A stretch of 64,000 nucleotides of DNA from Clavelina lepadiformis (taxonomy: Eukaryota; Chordata; Ascidiacea; Aplousobranchia; Clavelinidae), in assembly GCF_947623445.1 (NCBI RefSeq), contig NC_135248.1, positions 13,277,820-13,341,819 of the forward strand. Reading direction: 5' to 3'. Of the stretch, positions 11,066 through 23,513 are shown in pieces. The position numbers and the translations under genes were made by a program. The notes below the pieces were generated by a model. That model saw only the letters and a list, made by a program, of their open reading frames with translations. It was not told where the DNA came from and did not search any database. Position 1 is the first letter of the stretch, and every line of letters starts with the position of its first letter.

Positions 11066-12177
11066 GTTAGATGATGGCGAAATAAATCAGCTTTGTGACA
11101 ACTTACGTTATTTTTTCCGTGAAATATTTTGTTTTGTAATTGCTATTGTCAGTGTTTCTTGCATCGTTTAATTGTATCGTAAATACCTGACTAAAAGCAG
11201 GTAAATGTTTTAATTGAAAATTTATTACGTTATCTACCTTAAATTTGATAGTGGCTCCTCAGTTTGCTATTAATCGACATTAAAGGCAATTATAGTTTGT
11301 GAAGAAAGCAAGGTACATTGTACAAGGACTGGCTTTTGTATTTTCTCCACTTAGTGCAGCACCCCCTTGACATAGAGCCTCTGCAGTTTGGATGTTATTC
11401 AAGTTTACAAATAAAAATGTGCCTTCTTGCATAGCTGCTTACTTGCGTTCTCTGCAAGAAGTGAATTTGATTTTGGTTGTAAACTGTAAAAATTTTGGTG
11501 TGTTATGCATTGATCACAATAGCATGCTGATTTTTTATAGTCACAGTTTTAACTCTAGGTGCAATTCTGTGAACATTGCTGTTAGTCGAAATTGAAACCT
11601 GGTATGAGAACCATGCCTGTTCACGATTTTATAAACTTAGATTTAAGAAAGAGGTTGTACTCTGAATGGTACAAATCAGAGAAAACCTGGCTTTCACCTT
11701 TTCAGTATATGACCGCAATGTCTGCAGATTGCTGCTCATAGCATCACTAAATTTAAATTTGAAAGCTTGAAAGATAAATCTTATTTATTCAGATATTTTT
11801 ATTATTACCGTTATATGCTGCATGTATTGACTTTTCATAAATTTATTTCAAGGTGTTTCTTGCGCTGGAACTATGTTTTATTTGCCTGTTTGAGATATAC
11901 TTATGTGATTTGTTTTTTATTTAAAGTAATGTAGCCATAAAACAGGTAGCTTAGTTGTGCTGTTTTTTGGTTAATACTTACTTCAGATTTTACCATTATT
12001 CTGTTTTTATTTTTCCACAAACATAAGGTATAATTGAGGGAACATTTTGCAAAATGAGCAAGCTTGCATTTTCCATGGGCCCAGTGTAGTATGTAGTGAC
12101 TGCACAAACAAGCAAACCACAATCAAGCAACCATAACATAATCATATCATCCATGAACTGTTTTTACTTGCTCAGTG
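11066..12177. other. USP30-METTL17 intergenic region
   Basis: About 1.1 kb, AT-rich, with no supported gene or repeat. A pyrimidine-rich acceptor-like TTTTTACTTGCTCAG ends at 12175, just before the METTL17 start. Confidence 0.5.
11081..11086 (+). terminator. Poly(A) signal AATAAA of USP30
   Basis: A canonical hexamer 16 nt after the USP30 stop codon. It implies a very short 3' UTR if it is used. Confidence 0.5.
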
Positions 12178-13632
12178 ATGTTATATTTTTCGATGAAACA
12201 TTTACGCAAGTTGACGTTATTGAGTGGGGGTTGGCAACGTAATGTAGCACTGTCGAGTACAAGCCGAAGAAATGCTCAATTTGTTGAGAACACTCCGAAA
12301 GTTGAACAGGAAAATGCAAGAAGCTTGGAGCATACTGAAGTAATGGAAGACATGCCATGGAAGAAGTGGTGGACCGGAAGCATTGGTAAACATCCTGGGA
12401 AAATTAATATGGAAGCGATTAATTTGCCGCATCGGTTTATTGAGGCAGCAAAGCTATATCTCCAAGAAAGCGATATAAAGGTCATTTCTGAGGTCGCTAG
12501 TAAGCTTAGAGATTTTCTTTTTTCTCGAAGAACTTGTAAGCACAAGAACATAGACGTGAAAATGCCTTTTCGCTTCAACAATCCCAAAGATATTTTAAAT
12601 AAAAAACATCCCGATAGCCCAAATGTATCTGACAGCGTTCTTCACAGTTTAAATGCATTCGAGAAAGAAGCGAAAGAGATTGATGTGTACCAATGGAAAC
12701 AACTCGTGTATGATGAATATAATTGTGCTGCATTTTTGCTTGGAAGAAGCGCTGCAGCGTATAGCGCCTCCTTGCGCGTCATGAATGAAATTAAGAAAGA
12801 TGTGCCTGATTTTGCGCCTCTTTCTATTCTGGACTTTGGTTCAGGCACCGGCACCTCGGTATGGGCAGCCAATACTTTGTGGCAGGATTCACTGAAACAA
12901 TATATTTGTGTTGATTCATCAAAAGAGATGAACAAACTGGCTTTCTTTATCTTTGCTGGTGGCAATTATGACATCACACTGCCAGGTTTATTCATTCGTC
13001 AGAATTTACCAATTTCATTTCAAAACTCGTATGACATCGTCACCTCCGCTTATTCACTAAGTGAATTGCCTTCAGAGAAGGAACGACTGATGCTATTAAA
13101 GCTCTTATGGGAGAAAACTGAACGTTACTTGATACTGATCGAACAGGGTAATTTTTATGGCTACTATATCATGATGGAAGCCAGGAATTTGCTCTTACAC
13201 GGCATCGAAGGTGCCAACCCAAAATCTCAAAAGAAATACTCAAAGTTTTCTGTACCTGCTTCAGTTCTTGCTCCGTGTCCTCACGAGAAGATTTGCCCCA
13301 TGTGGGGCACAAAATCGTCATGTGTATTTTCGCAGAAGTATGTTGTTCCCGAATACTCGAAAACTTTTATGAAACAAAACCATGCCAATGAAAAATTCAC
13401 TTATCTTATTCTTGAAAAAGATGGCACAGCGTCAAAAACCCAAACCGACGTATGGCCACGTGTTGTTAAAAACCCAAACTTGAAAAACTGTGCACAGTGC
13501 CATTTCTGCACACCTGCTGGAAACATTGAACACATTAGCATATCAAAGTCAAAATATGGCACAGATTTCTACCACTTGGCTAAGAAATGCAAATTAGGAG
13601 ATCGTTTTCCAATCACGCCTAAAAGTTCATAG
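12178..13632 (+). CDS. METTL17: METTL17/Rsm22-type methyltransferase-like protein, mitoribosome assembly
   Basis: A single exon of 484 codons from ATG 12178; ATG 12193, five codons on, is an alternative start. METTL17 is a mitochondrial-matrix protein needed to assemble the small mitoribosomal subunit. The N-terminus (MKHLRKLTLLSGGWQRNVALSS) is Arg/Lys-rich and acid-free, as in mitochondrial presequences. The AdoMet-fold motif I is ILDFGSGTGTS (Asp219). Four cysteines, CPHEKIC (367, 373), Cys382 in SSCVFS and Cys438 in KNCAQC, reproduce the spacing of the iron-sulfur ligands described for this family. LPHRFIEAA and VYDEYNCAAFLLGR are typical Rsm22 segments. An AG acceptor-like site directly abuts the start. 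It lies 332 nt upstream of the MOCS2A start on the same strand. Like its neighbour USP30 it lacks introns. Confidence 0.93.
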   Translation: MLYFSMKHLRKLTLLSGGWQRNVALSSTSRRNAQFVENTPKVEQENARSLEHTEVMEDMPWKKWWTGSIGKHPGKINMEAINLPHRFIEAAKLYLQESDIKVISEVASKLRDFLFSRRTCKHKNIDVKMPFRFNNPKDILNKKHPDSPNVSDSVLHSLNAFEKEAKEIDVYQWKQLVYDEYNCAAFLLGRSAAAYSASLRVMNEIKKDVPDFAPLSILDFGSGTGTSVWAANTLWQDSLKQYICVDSSKEMNKLAFFIFAGGNYDITLPGLFIRQNLPISFQNSYDIVTSAYSLSELPSEKERLMLLKLLWEKTERYLILIEQGNFYGYYIMMEARNLLLHGIEGANPKSQKKYSKFSVPASVLAPCPHEKICPMWGTKSSCVFSQKYVVPEYSKTFMKQNHANEKFTYLILEKDGTASKTQTDVWPRVVKNPNLKNCAQCHFCTPAGNIEHISISKSKYGTDFYHLAKKCKLGDRFPITPKSS

Positions 13633-13964
13633 TTAATTGAAAACGAAAACTAAACAAAAGTACCATGAACCTTATCATTTCGTTCAGATTTAATATTCAT
13701 TCTGTCTTCCCCGTGTATGTTTAACGTTTAATTATTGCTTCAATCAATTGTGGTAACTAAATGTTTCTGTATGCTTTGCAATTGATAAATAGGTACAGTT
13801 AAAAACATGCTGCATATCGAATTTTGCCATATACTTACATTGCTGCTATTTTTTTAAACACCTCTTTGTTTTGGTTATGTTCCCAGGTTATTTCCATCTT
13901 TACTAGATTAACTTTTTTCTGTTTTTAATGACTTCAGTAAAAGTTCAATGATCTTCACCGTAGA
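13633..13964. other. METTL17-MOCS2 intergenic spacer
   Basis: A 332-nt AT-rich spacer between two same-strand genes, with no obvious AATAAA. TTTCTGTTTTTAATGACTTCAG, ending at 13936, is acceptor-like and lies 28 nt before the MOCS2A ATG. The arrangement would suit either a separate short promoter or operon-like processing. Confidence 0.4.
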
Positions 13965-15520
13965 ATGGGAAGCGCAGTAAATGTAAGTACCACAAGACGA
14001 AACTTTTTTAGAGAAATGTTGCATGAACTTTGAGCGAAATAGACTCATTCACAATTGCAGTTGTATCACTTTACATTGTTGTGTTTGTCATATTCTTGAA
14101 GCATTATTAGATTGTGCTTGATTTTAGGTGGAGTTTCTTTTAACTGTTATTATTTCAAATTATGATTATTATTTCCAAATTATTATTCATTAGACCTATG
14201 TTTTCCCTACAAAGCTTGAGTTATTTACAGACTTAAATGTCTCGAAATGATATCTTTTAACACTCAAAACGTCTTATTTTCTTTTGTTGTACAGGTGACA
14301 ATATATTTTTTTGCCAAAAGTCGTGACCTATTAGGCCAAAGCAAAGGAACAATATCAGTGCCGCAAGAGACTACGTCGTCTTCTTTGTTTACCATTATCC
14401 ATTCAGCATTTCCCAGGTATGTAGTTAAATACATCGGCACTGAACAGCCAATAAAATGAACAAGAATTGATAAACTTTGTTGCATTGGTCAACTTAAAAA
14501 AATTCATTGCCACAGGTGATTTTTAGCTGTTTTAATTTTTTTTTCTTTTTTCCCTATCACCGTCTGGGCAGTGTTACGAGCCATACAACGGCAAATGTAT
14601 ATGTAGTGTAGAAAAAAGTTTAGAGCACTTTATAATAATCCTCATGAAAGGAAAAGTGTCAGTTCGTTGTGGGCACAGAGCTGGTAACAGGTAACAGTTA
14701 CAATAAACATTACGTGAGAGAAGATTTCTTGATGACATTGTGAATATATAAGATGATGGTCTGTCACTGCTGTCACTAGTGGAAGTGTCTGCTTAGCAAT
14801 AAGGTAAAATTGACAGACAACTTAAAGCCGATGTGTAATATCTTCCAGTGGCAGCCAACCGTGCTTAAAATTACACTCAACATTACTGGCATGTATTGGT
14901 AATTACAACTCTGGTGTCTAGAGTTAAAACCGTTGTAATACGAAGATCGTAATTGAATGCGTTTCTCAGAAAACTATCCTTCCCAAATACCAAGTTGATG
15001 TATTACTGACATTTAAGCATATAATTTATTACCTCCGGTAAGTCGGCATTTCACCTGACTTTAAAGTTGTACGGTGACCTAATTGTGCCGTTTCACCAGC
15101 TGTTTATTTTAATGTCAACACCGGCACTCAGAGTGAAATTTTAAGTCAGCTCAGTCTTTTTTTCATAGTTTTTAGAACCTTCACTCTCTAGCTTACTGGT
15201 CAATGAGATATTTACCTTGTTTTTTTGAGTTAATGTGTATTTCAAGTTATTGACAAATTGTAATGCTTTGTGTTGAAGAAATATGATTAGACATGGAATA
15301 ATTGATGGATTATAATGTCAAAAGCTTACCAACACTGCATGTTACTTGAGGCTATACATGAAGAGCAATCATATATAATATGTTTTTCAGACTGACTGAG
15401 CTGCAAGGCTGCTTTGCGCTCTCTGTAAACGAAGAGTACGTCAGTGCAACCGATAACACAACAATAAAGCTTTCGAACAACGACGAAATTGCCGTAATTC
15501 CTCCTCTTAGTGGTGGATAA
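13965..15520 (+). CDS. MOCS2: Molybdopterin synthase sulfur-carrier (small) subunit, MOCS2A
   Basis: Exons: 13965-13982, 14295-14416 and 15391-15520, giving 89 aa, against 88 in human as I recall. MOCS2A is the MoaD-type ubiquitin-fold protein whose C-terminal glycine carries the thiocarboxylate that converts precursor Z (cPMP) to molybdopterin in the cytosol. The start reads MGSAVNVTIYFFAKSRDL; the body has TISVPQE and NDEIAVIPPLSGG, with the obligatory Gly-Gly as the last two residues before TAA. The first exon is tiny (six codons) but its donor (AAT|GTAAGT) and phase are exact. The stop is followed nine bases later by the MOCS2B start on the same exon. Confidence 0.93.
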
Positions 15521-15529
15521 ACACTGGTT

Positions 15530-16848
15530 ATGATGGAGGAACGAAACGAAACCGAAAACATCACAGATATCCTCATCACTAAGGAGAAGCTAGATGCTCA
15601 GGCTGCAATTGATAAAGTATCATCAGAGTACTGTGGGGCCAACTCTATTTTTATAGGTAGATATGACAACAAAGCCGCCACCTTTGTTATCTTTTGTAAA
15701 ATAGGGCCAGTTGCACATGGTTCATATACAAACTACACGTAACTTTATGGCAGAGTATAAACTCACTCGATCGAGTGCTTGGAGCAAACTGGCCATGATT
15801 TCTACTCTATTACACAGCTTTACACTGTATCTATACATATCAAATTTGTCACAGGAACCACAAGGGACATACAGAATGGGCGGCACATTCTAAAATTGGA
15901 ATATGAAGGTTACGAACTGATGGCGAAAAAAGAAATGCTCAAAATTTGTGACAAAATGAGAAAAAGTTGGCCAGAAATTAAACACATTGTGATGTGGCAC
16001 CGACTCGGGTAAGTTTAAACTTTAACATACTCTATTTATAACATTTTAAGTATATATGTGCCAGCCCAGGCCTGGTAATTATCTCTGGCAAAAATGGGTA
16101 CGAGAACTGCTTTTGGTGAAATCCAGCTGACTAAAATTTGCATACACTAGCAAGTAATAACTGAAAGAAAGCTTAAAAAGAAGGATGAGTGAGGTAGTAG
16201 CTGTACTCAGAATGAGAAGTTGTGGTTGTAAAAGTCATCATGAAATGAAAAGTGACCAATAACAGTACGATAATTTAATTAATAATAACCGGATGACCAT
16301 ATCGTGACATATTTATAATAGCTACATTGCTTTAGCCTTGCTAAACAGCTTAAGGCTAACCATGGTATGCAGTTTGTTTACATAGATTTGTTTCGCTTGG
16401 TAGTAGTATCTCATTAGGTAAAAATTTGCAACGTTATTAAAAAGCAAAAACAGGTCAAATTAATAATTTACTTTAAATGATTGCATTCTGTGGCATAAAA
16501 CACGCCAATATGGCAAGATGTATTCCACCTAGATACAGCAAAACGTTGCATTTTTCATCAATTCGAATAGCTGTTAAAATTCACTTTCAATGCTTTTAAA
16601 GGTCTGTGCCAGTGAAGGAGGCGAGTGTAATAATCGCCGTCTCGTCACCCCACCGTATCGACAGCATGAGCGCCACTCAGCAATGCATGGACACCCTCAA
16701 AGCTGTAGTTCCGATTTGGAAGCAGGAAGTTTACACCGACGGAACAAAAGAATGGAAGGAGAACAAGGAGTGCGGTTGGAACAAGGAGAATAGCGAAGCG
16801 TTAAAAACTGAAAATAATGCGCACGCACAATGTAGCAATACCTCATAA
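15530..16848 (+). CDS. MOCS2: Molybdopterin synthase catalytic (large) subunit, MOCS2B
   Basis: Exons: 15530-15656, 15855-16008 and 16602-16848, giving 175 aa. MOCS2B is the MoaE-type subunit that pairs with MOCS2A to insert sulfur into precursor Z. Family motifs are GTTRDIQNGR, LEYEGYELMAKKEM, HIVMWHRLG, VPVKEASVIIAVSSPHR and VPIWKQEVY...WKENKECGW, which include the conserved lysines. The first coding exon is shared with the end of MOCS2A: the MOCS2A stop is at 15518-15520 and two tandem ATGs follow at 15530 and 15533. The two frames therefore do not overlap, and the transcript is bicistronic. Human MOCS2 is also bicistronic, but there the frames overlap. Translation would need reinitiation, leaky scanning or an alternative transcript skipping the upstream frame. 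The C-terminal tail after KECGW is extended and polar. Confidence 0.93.
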
Positions 16849-19126
16849 ATTCTTTGTTATATTTGTTTAATTATTTACCAATGATTTTCCAGACAGCGCT
16901 CCCGTCGTGGTTATGCAGAGGACCAAAATCATACATTACATTAAGCAGCTTTATTGCTTTGCTCGAGATATTTTATACTGTCAGTTTTCGTGAAATACGT
17001 TTGACGCGATATGATTTCCCTTTTATCTTTGTTATTTCTCAGAAAATTGAAATCCTAGAGATGCCTACGTGATTTTTGTCATGTTCGATACTTGATATGG
17101 GATTGGTTTTACCAAAGTCCAAAACCTTATAACTGAAACTTAAGGCTGAAAATGAGCTCATTCTTAACAAGTGCAGCAATCTTGCGAAATTTGTTATTCT
17201 GTTTAAAACCTTATTGTTTGCAGAATTTTAGATGTCTATATCAGATATCAATTTCTTTTATCTAACCCTTTTACCACATTTGTGCTATTTTACAGCATTC
17301 TTATTAATAAGCTTGTGGATTATTGTGGAAAGGTATTGGTCCAGTGATCATGACTGATGGTGTTAGAATTTCTTCTTATTTTGCGGTTGCCGAAATGGAT
17401 TAATGATGCTGTTACATTAACCTTATTTAACTTGGTTGTGATTATCAAGGTACATGTTTCGAATTAACGCTTTTAAATTTTGTCAAATGATCTGCCGAGT
17501 TACTTGAAGTTCATTTTGCTTATTTGAACAATTGAACTTGATCTATTCTCATTGTAGTAATTTATTTTGCCGTTATTCTCTCAATCACATCACTTTCTCA
17601 GATTTTTTGCCAAGTGTTGATTTTTTAATGTCTTTAATTAATATTTTTCAATGATTGTGAGTTTAAATTTATTTGATTCGAATGACTTCAAAAAGTTTAC
17701 ATACCGTGTGCAAGTTGAGTGACTTAGTGCACATTTTTTCCCATTCAACAGGACACACTTGTAGCATACCATACTGACGCACTTGGACCTTGGTAACCGC
17801 TGAGGCGCATCTTTATATGCCCTTAGGGTCAGCTAAGACCATTGGATGGTCAGCATGACTACACGTATGTTTTGTCGTTCTATCAAATCGTCTTTTAAAG
17901 TTCAGATGTTTGGCAGCAAAATCAACATTGTTACTGATATTTTTGTTATGAAAAGTTTTTGTCTGGTGAACAGCCTCGGTATCTTAGATTATGCAGCAGA
18001 CATTGATCGTAGGTGTGTCCAATCATAGGTTGAACCTGGCTGACCTCCCAAGTTTTTGATTATGTAACTTTTTAATCGATTCTATGATGAACTAAGCCAC
18101 TGCGGTGTTGATAATTGTCACTCTTATGAAACCACTGTGGGTGGACTTTGAACAGGGATATTTCAACATTAGTATAATTTATTGGCGCCAAGTGAAGCAG
18201 AAGTAATTGTTGAGTCATAATGACCACAAGCAGCTTCTTCACCTGTCGGTGGTACAGTGGGCTCTGAACTGCCAGCTAGTGCATGCTAACCACGTTTTAG
18301 GAATATGGATTTTTTGAGACATCGACATTAAAAAAGTAATTTCAGTCTTGGTAACAAATTTATAAGTTACTGGTACACGTGTAGCAAACTAGAATTATGT
18401 AAAGATTTATTTATTTTAAAGGTGTTGCGGTGATAATCTTTGCAAACTAAGCTAAGCCACAAAAAATGATAAACAAAAGTTTGTAATTTTGAAAAATAGG
18501 TTAATGATCAAGGTAATTTCACTAACAGGATCACACTGAACAAAATAAATACTGCACCATATATTACACAGTACTGAGGGGAACTGAATCATTGTAGATT
18601 AAGTGCTATGTAAACTGAATAAAAAATTTTTAAAGTTCATTTTATCAGTTCATTAATCACACAAGAGTTTGCCTATGGTAACCATAGTGCATAGCACGTT
18701 AAACAATTTTCAAGTATGCTGCATAGCAATCGGGATTGGATAATAAACAGCCCCTGGTTAAACACTAAAGCTGCCATTTTTTAAAAAAACAGCAGCGTGA
18801 AAATGCTACATCCAAATAAAGGGCACTTAGCAATTTTACCGCTTTGTCAGAGGCTAGCTCAGTTTTCACGAAAGTAGAAAAATCCTCCAAAAGAGTATGT
18901 ACGGTAGCGCAAATATAAACTAAGAATGAACTTACTCACTGCAGAAGTAACAAAATGATGTTTCCAAACAACGGGATACAAATTATCCAGGTTTCAAAAT
19001 CATTGAACTGGACCCGTAAAAGTTAAGAAAATAGTTTGTAACATGCTTGGTAACTATTCTATACTGCTCAGTTTAATTCAGACATAATCAATCAATACTC
19101 TTCAAGATTCAGCAAACTGCTCACCA
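16849..19126. other. MOCS2-DHRS1 convergent intergenic region
   Basis: About 2.3 kb between genes that converge from opposite strands, so it should contain both 3' UTRs. No coding signal. A tRNA-like segment at about 18240-18310 is listed separately. AATAAA occurs on the plus strand near 18545. Confidence 0.5.
18240..18310 (-). repeat. Possible tRNA-derived SINE head
   Basis: On the minus strand it reads ACGTGGTTAGCATGCACTAG, then CTGGCAGTTCAGAGCCC. The first part is A-box-like (GTGGTTAGC), the second a weak B-box-like AGTTCAGAGCC. No second copy was seen in this window, so the call is tentative. Confidence 0.3.
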
Positions 19127-22100
19127 TCAGGCAAACTTTCCAGGATCCTTCTTCTGCTCAGCTGTAAAGCTTGAAAGAAGATACTTGTAGAGCCATGTCG
19201 GCAGTTTTAACCACCCAGGAAGGAAGTTTGCCAGCCCTATGGCGCCCCCACCAGCGCACATAGTCCTGATGCTGCGCATACTGTTTGGGCATTTGCCTGA
19301 AAAAGAACTTGTTGAGTCTTGGTCCGTACAAAATCATGCAAACACACCGGTATGGTCGTACAGTAAATCAGGTTTGACAACTTGTTTCAATCCAACTGGC
19401 CAAAGTTAGAAAGATTAATTTGTATAGATGCATCAATTACATATAAATCATGTAAAACATATCAAAATACAAACAATCCAAACTCCAAAATAAATTCTCT
19501 GAAGAAATTTGATCAATTCTAACAAACCACTGAGCTGAGTGAACAATGAGTCGCCGAAACAAACCGGTTAAGTCTCACCAGGCTCTTCGTAACAGGTAGA
19601 ATGAATTAGGTTATACTGTATTTGGTTCATGCTCACCGTCCACGTCTTTGATGTTGTATTCATCAGCCAGATCAGTGGTGAGAGCGATTTGGCCGCTCTT
19701 CTTCATTATGTTTGGATCTGAAAAATACAACTGTCAGATATCTGGGGCTTCAAAGTAACAATAACTTCGCATTAAAATATGTTAATTGCGAAACTTCATA
19801 AATTGAGACAATCAAGTGAATGCCTTCGGTGGATTTAAATAATCAAACTCAACAATAAAACAAGCATCATTGTTCGAATATTGTCCCAAGTTTATTTTCA
19901 CTTTATCGAATACAGAAGTAAATAAAGGGAGTCGTCGGTCAAACAAAGTCCATTGAAATGAGAACAATGCAAACTGTAAAAACTGAGCATGGTGTTTTCG
20001 CAAATTGCACTAATGTTATATGAAGCAGTAAGTGTGTTTGACAATCACACTTTTGTGCACACATATACCAACTAACTAACTTACATAGAAACACATCTCA
20101 TTGTTTTAGAATATGTGCAAAATGAGCAACTTTTGCGATTCTCTGAAAAGGTTTTTATAATCATTATTAGGTCTAGGTCTATTAGGTTTAGGACGGTCTG
20201 AATGTCACGCAGCAATTGGTAGCAATCAGACTTGATTTTTGTTATTTTGTTGACAAGATCAAAGATATGAAAAGTCACTGTACAGAGATCTGTCAGCCTA
20301 AGGCTGAGCCATGAAAAATGGATAAATAATTAATAGATAATAATTTAAACAAACAAGAAGGTGATACTTAATAATTATTCTCAAATTTTGAGCAAATAAA
20401 ATTGCAATCAACGGCGACTAATGTTTTCAAACATACCACCCACCTTTCATGAGACCGACCACGCACCTTCCAGCGTACTCTGAGCTTTCTGCATTCTTCA
20501 AAATCCACTCATAGGTCTGCATGGTTTGAATTAGTAACAAAATAAAATAGCGAGCTTGAAAATTCAAGAAGACATTCGTTATATCCATTCAATGCAAACT
20601 GACTAGATGTAAAAAGTTTATTGAATCAAGCAGATACAGTGCAACTCAAAAGTAGTACAAAAAGTGAAAGTTATAGTCAACTTTTTTCACGCATGAGCAA
20701 TTACTACGACTAGAGCATTCAAAAAATGGAATACACTTGTATGCGATACTGGTACCTTATATCTTTCTACCTTGTTCTTCACTAATTTATCCATTTCAGC
20801 CACCATCATTTCCGTTTTCACAGCACCAGGCCATAGCGCTACAAAAGCGATGTTGAACTTCTTCAGTTCTATAGCACAGTCTTTGGCCATCCTGTCTTTC
20901 TATGTTTAAAATAGATACTTGCGGCCATACCATAATAATTATAAAATGTTTTAATAATCTACGACTTAGAATATTGTGAAATTTTACAATTACAATGTTA
21001 CAATCTAAGTTATTACCATTTACGATTATCTCATATGATAAAGGATAAAGACATCTACAATTTTATTTTCATAAACTTGCTTTTGACTCACCGCGGCCTT
21101 CCCAATGCCATATGTCGGGGTCGTCATGTAAGTCAGTCCACCAAGAGATCCGATGTTGATGATTAAACCACTTCGTCGTGGAACCATCATTCTTGTGGCA
21201 TAGACAGAACATATGTAATGATTTCTATGAAAAATTGGAGAATTTTTTTCAATTTCAGTTTTTCCGAACAAACAAGAAATGAGCAAGAATGTACAAGAAA
21301 TGCCAAATAAAATATAAAATTTTGCTAAACAGATATTTCTTAAAAACGGCACCATACGAAACACAAACCTCAATCCAACACCATTGACTGTGTCCCATGT
21401 TTCTACTGGGTCTAAGTCCCAAAATGATGTTTTCTGATTGTTTGTCAACAGCTGTAAAAGTTAGTAAATATACTTGCAACCTGTTTGCAATGATTATGTG
21501 CTTGTTATGGGCTGACAGTGCGCTCGGATGTTCTCGGATTATCATGCATGAAGTTTGCATTAAGGGTGTCAATTGGTCGTATTTGGTTAATAATCATTTT
21601 TGTCAATCCAACTATTTTGTTTGTAACCGAGACCAAGAATGAATCATGACAATGGTCTATGATGAAAAGTTTTAATTTTCTTGCAATTAATTTTTTTGTA
21701 GATTAAAAAAATTTTCCTGCATCAAATTTCTTGCAATCTTTAAAAAATAGCCATAATAATCTTGCACAATAATAATAAAAATGTAGAAACAAACACAAAC
21801 ACACATTAATATTCGCAGCAACACCTATAAATTAGCCAAAGTATTGTTTTTAAACTAAAACAGCAACACAAAACGCAAAAGGTATCCCAGCTACACACCT
21901 CAACTGCAGCATAAGCATTATTAACCAGCAAGTCTAGCTGGCCAGTTTGTTCACTTTTGACACGCTCAAACAAGTCAATGACATCTTCATCTTTTGAATG
22001 ATCACATTGGACGGGAATAATGCGTCCAGGGTATCCTCTTTCCTTCACCTGAGTGAAAATTACTGTGAGCAGTGAACAGATTATACATTAACTATTTATT

Positions 22101-22695
22101 AACTAGTTACATTTATCATTATAAATCAAATATTAAACTCTACGCTCTAATTAAGTATTTAACTAACTAAGCTAGTTTTTTCTCATTGTTTCTCCAACTA
22201 TTGCAACAAACGGCCATAGAAAGAACATGAGTTGACAAACAAACTCTTAAAGTTTATCGGTTGTGAGCATTTTATAACTTTATAATCGTAAACACTGAAA
22301 AGTGTGATAAGTGATCTGAGAAAACAAAATGTATGACATTTAGCTAGAAATGTAGGCAAGTAACGCTGGGAAATATTTTACAAAATTCTTCAACACTTAC
22401 GATTCTTTATAATCATTACATTTCAAGACCTTCTTCTTATGAACCAGCACAAATTGGCTTTATCACATCACTCGGAGCAATCAGCAAAGTATTTACTTTA
22501 ATTCTAAATTTAAATTTTAAATGACAATACATACATAGCTCTTACCTCATCATCAACAAGTTGCAGGGATGCAGCATTTCGTCCTGTGATGTAACAAACT
22601 GCACCATTGCCGACAAGCTCCAGTGCGATTCCTCGACCAATACCGCGTGACGCTCCAGTAACAACACAAACTTTTCCACTTAGACAAGCCATCAT
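19127..22695 (-). CDS. DHRS1: Dehydrogenase/reductase SDR family member 1
   Basis: Exons in transcript order: 22546-22695, 21899-22048, 21369-21451, 21092-21224, 20771-20899, 20444-20516, 19637-19717 and 19127-19296. They sum to 969 nt (322 aa, human about 313), with every junction in phase. DHRS1 is a classical-fold short-chain dehydrogenase that reduces steroids and xenobiotic carbonyls, probably at ER membranes. The cofactor motif is VVTGASRGIGRG (residues 11-22); LLVNNAYA follows, then INIGSLGG and YGIGKAA with the YxxxK catalytic pair. In the stretch I recall as ISSPGS in human, this protein has INIGSLG; one serine remains. LWPGAVKTEMM and GRCVVGLMKDPNIMKKSG match DHRS1 specifically rather than other SDRs. 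The last exon ends in a hydrophobic and basic segment, FLPGWLKLPTWLYKYLLSSF, as in the family. Two tandem ATGs open the frame. Confidence 0.95.
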
Positions 22696-23465
22696 TCACA
22701 ATTATGTTATCACAACTTATAAACTAAATAGGTCTTAATGGCTTTAAAGTCTAGTTTCCTACATTGAAAATTTCGAAGTGTAAGGATTACTCAAAACAAT
22801 ACTAACATAAAAATTTGAGTCTTTTATACTTTTGAAGTCTTACATCAAACTGTAAAACAGGCCAAGATCCACGTTGTATTGTTTGTTTCTCGCTATTGAC
22901 TGAGGGGAGTGAAAACTGAAAAGTATGGTGCTAAAATAATTGTAAGATGGTGAAACAAGGTATACGTTTGCAAAAAATCAACGGACAGGAAAAAGCGGCA
23001 AGAATTAAATCACAGTGGTGCTGCAGCAGTAACAGGTTTAACACAGCCACTAAAATCAGAAAAGCTTCCGAGAGTCATGTCCTGGTATCAAAATTTTTAT
23101 CCTCGGAATGAGGAAAGCCTGACTTTAGCCGCCTTCGTGCAAGTTCCGATTGTCATAAAGTTTTTATTGAGAGTGACTATTTCACTGAAAATATGTCACA
23201 CAAGATGGGTGGTTAGGCTAGGAGAATTGGTATGCAAAAATTTTAGTTTAGTTGTTAAGGTTTTAATTAAAGTTAAAGTTAGAAAAATAGGAAGATTTAG
23301 GTTAAGGTTACTATGTTATAACGTTTAAGAATAAAATATGAAAAAGAGCATTAAACGCAAAATCTTTTCCGGTGAAATAGTGAAAAAACGGTTTCCGGTG
23401 AAAAAACACCTTTTTATTTTGTATTCTTTTTCATATAATATTGCCCAAATTTAGAACCATCAACC

Positions 23466-23495
23466 AGGTCCACTGAGTAGGAGCAAGTGTCGTTA
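23466..23495 (-). repeat. Tail fragment of the SINE at 678-790
   Basis: Thirty bases match 680-709 at most positions (AGGTCCA-TGA-TA--AGCAAGTGTCGTTA). They end 18 bp before the hAT terminus at 23514. Confidence 0.5.
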
Positions 23496-23513
23496 TGTGG
23501 GACAACGATATGG

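Noticed and set aside
12164..12965. Several long minus-strand frames opposite METTL17
   Set aside because: They are antisense shadows of a clearly coding plus-strand exon.
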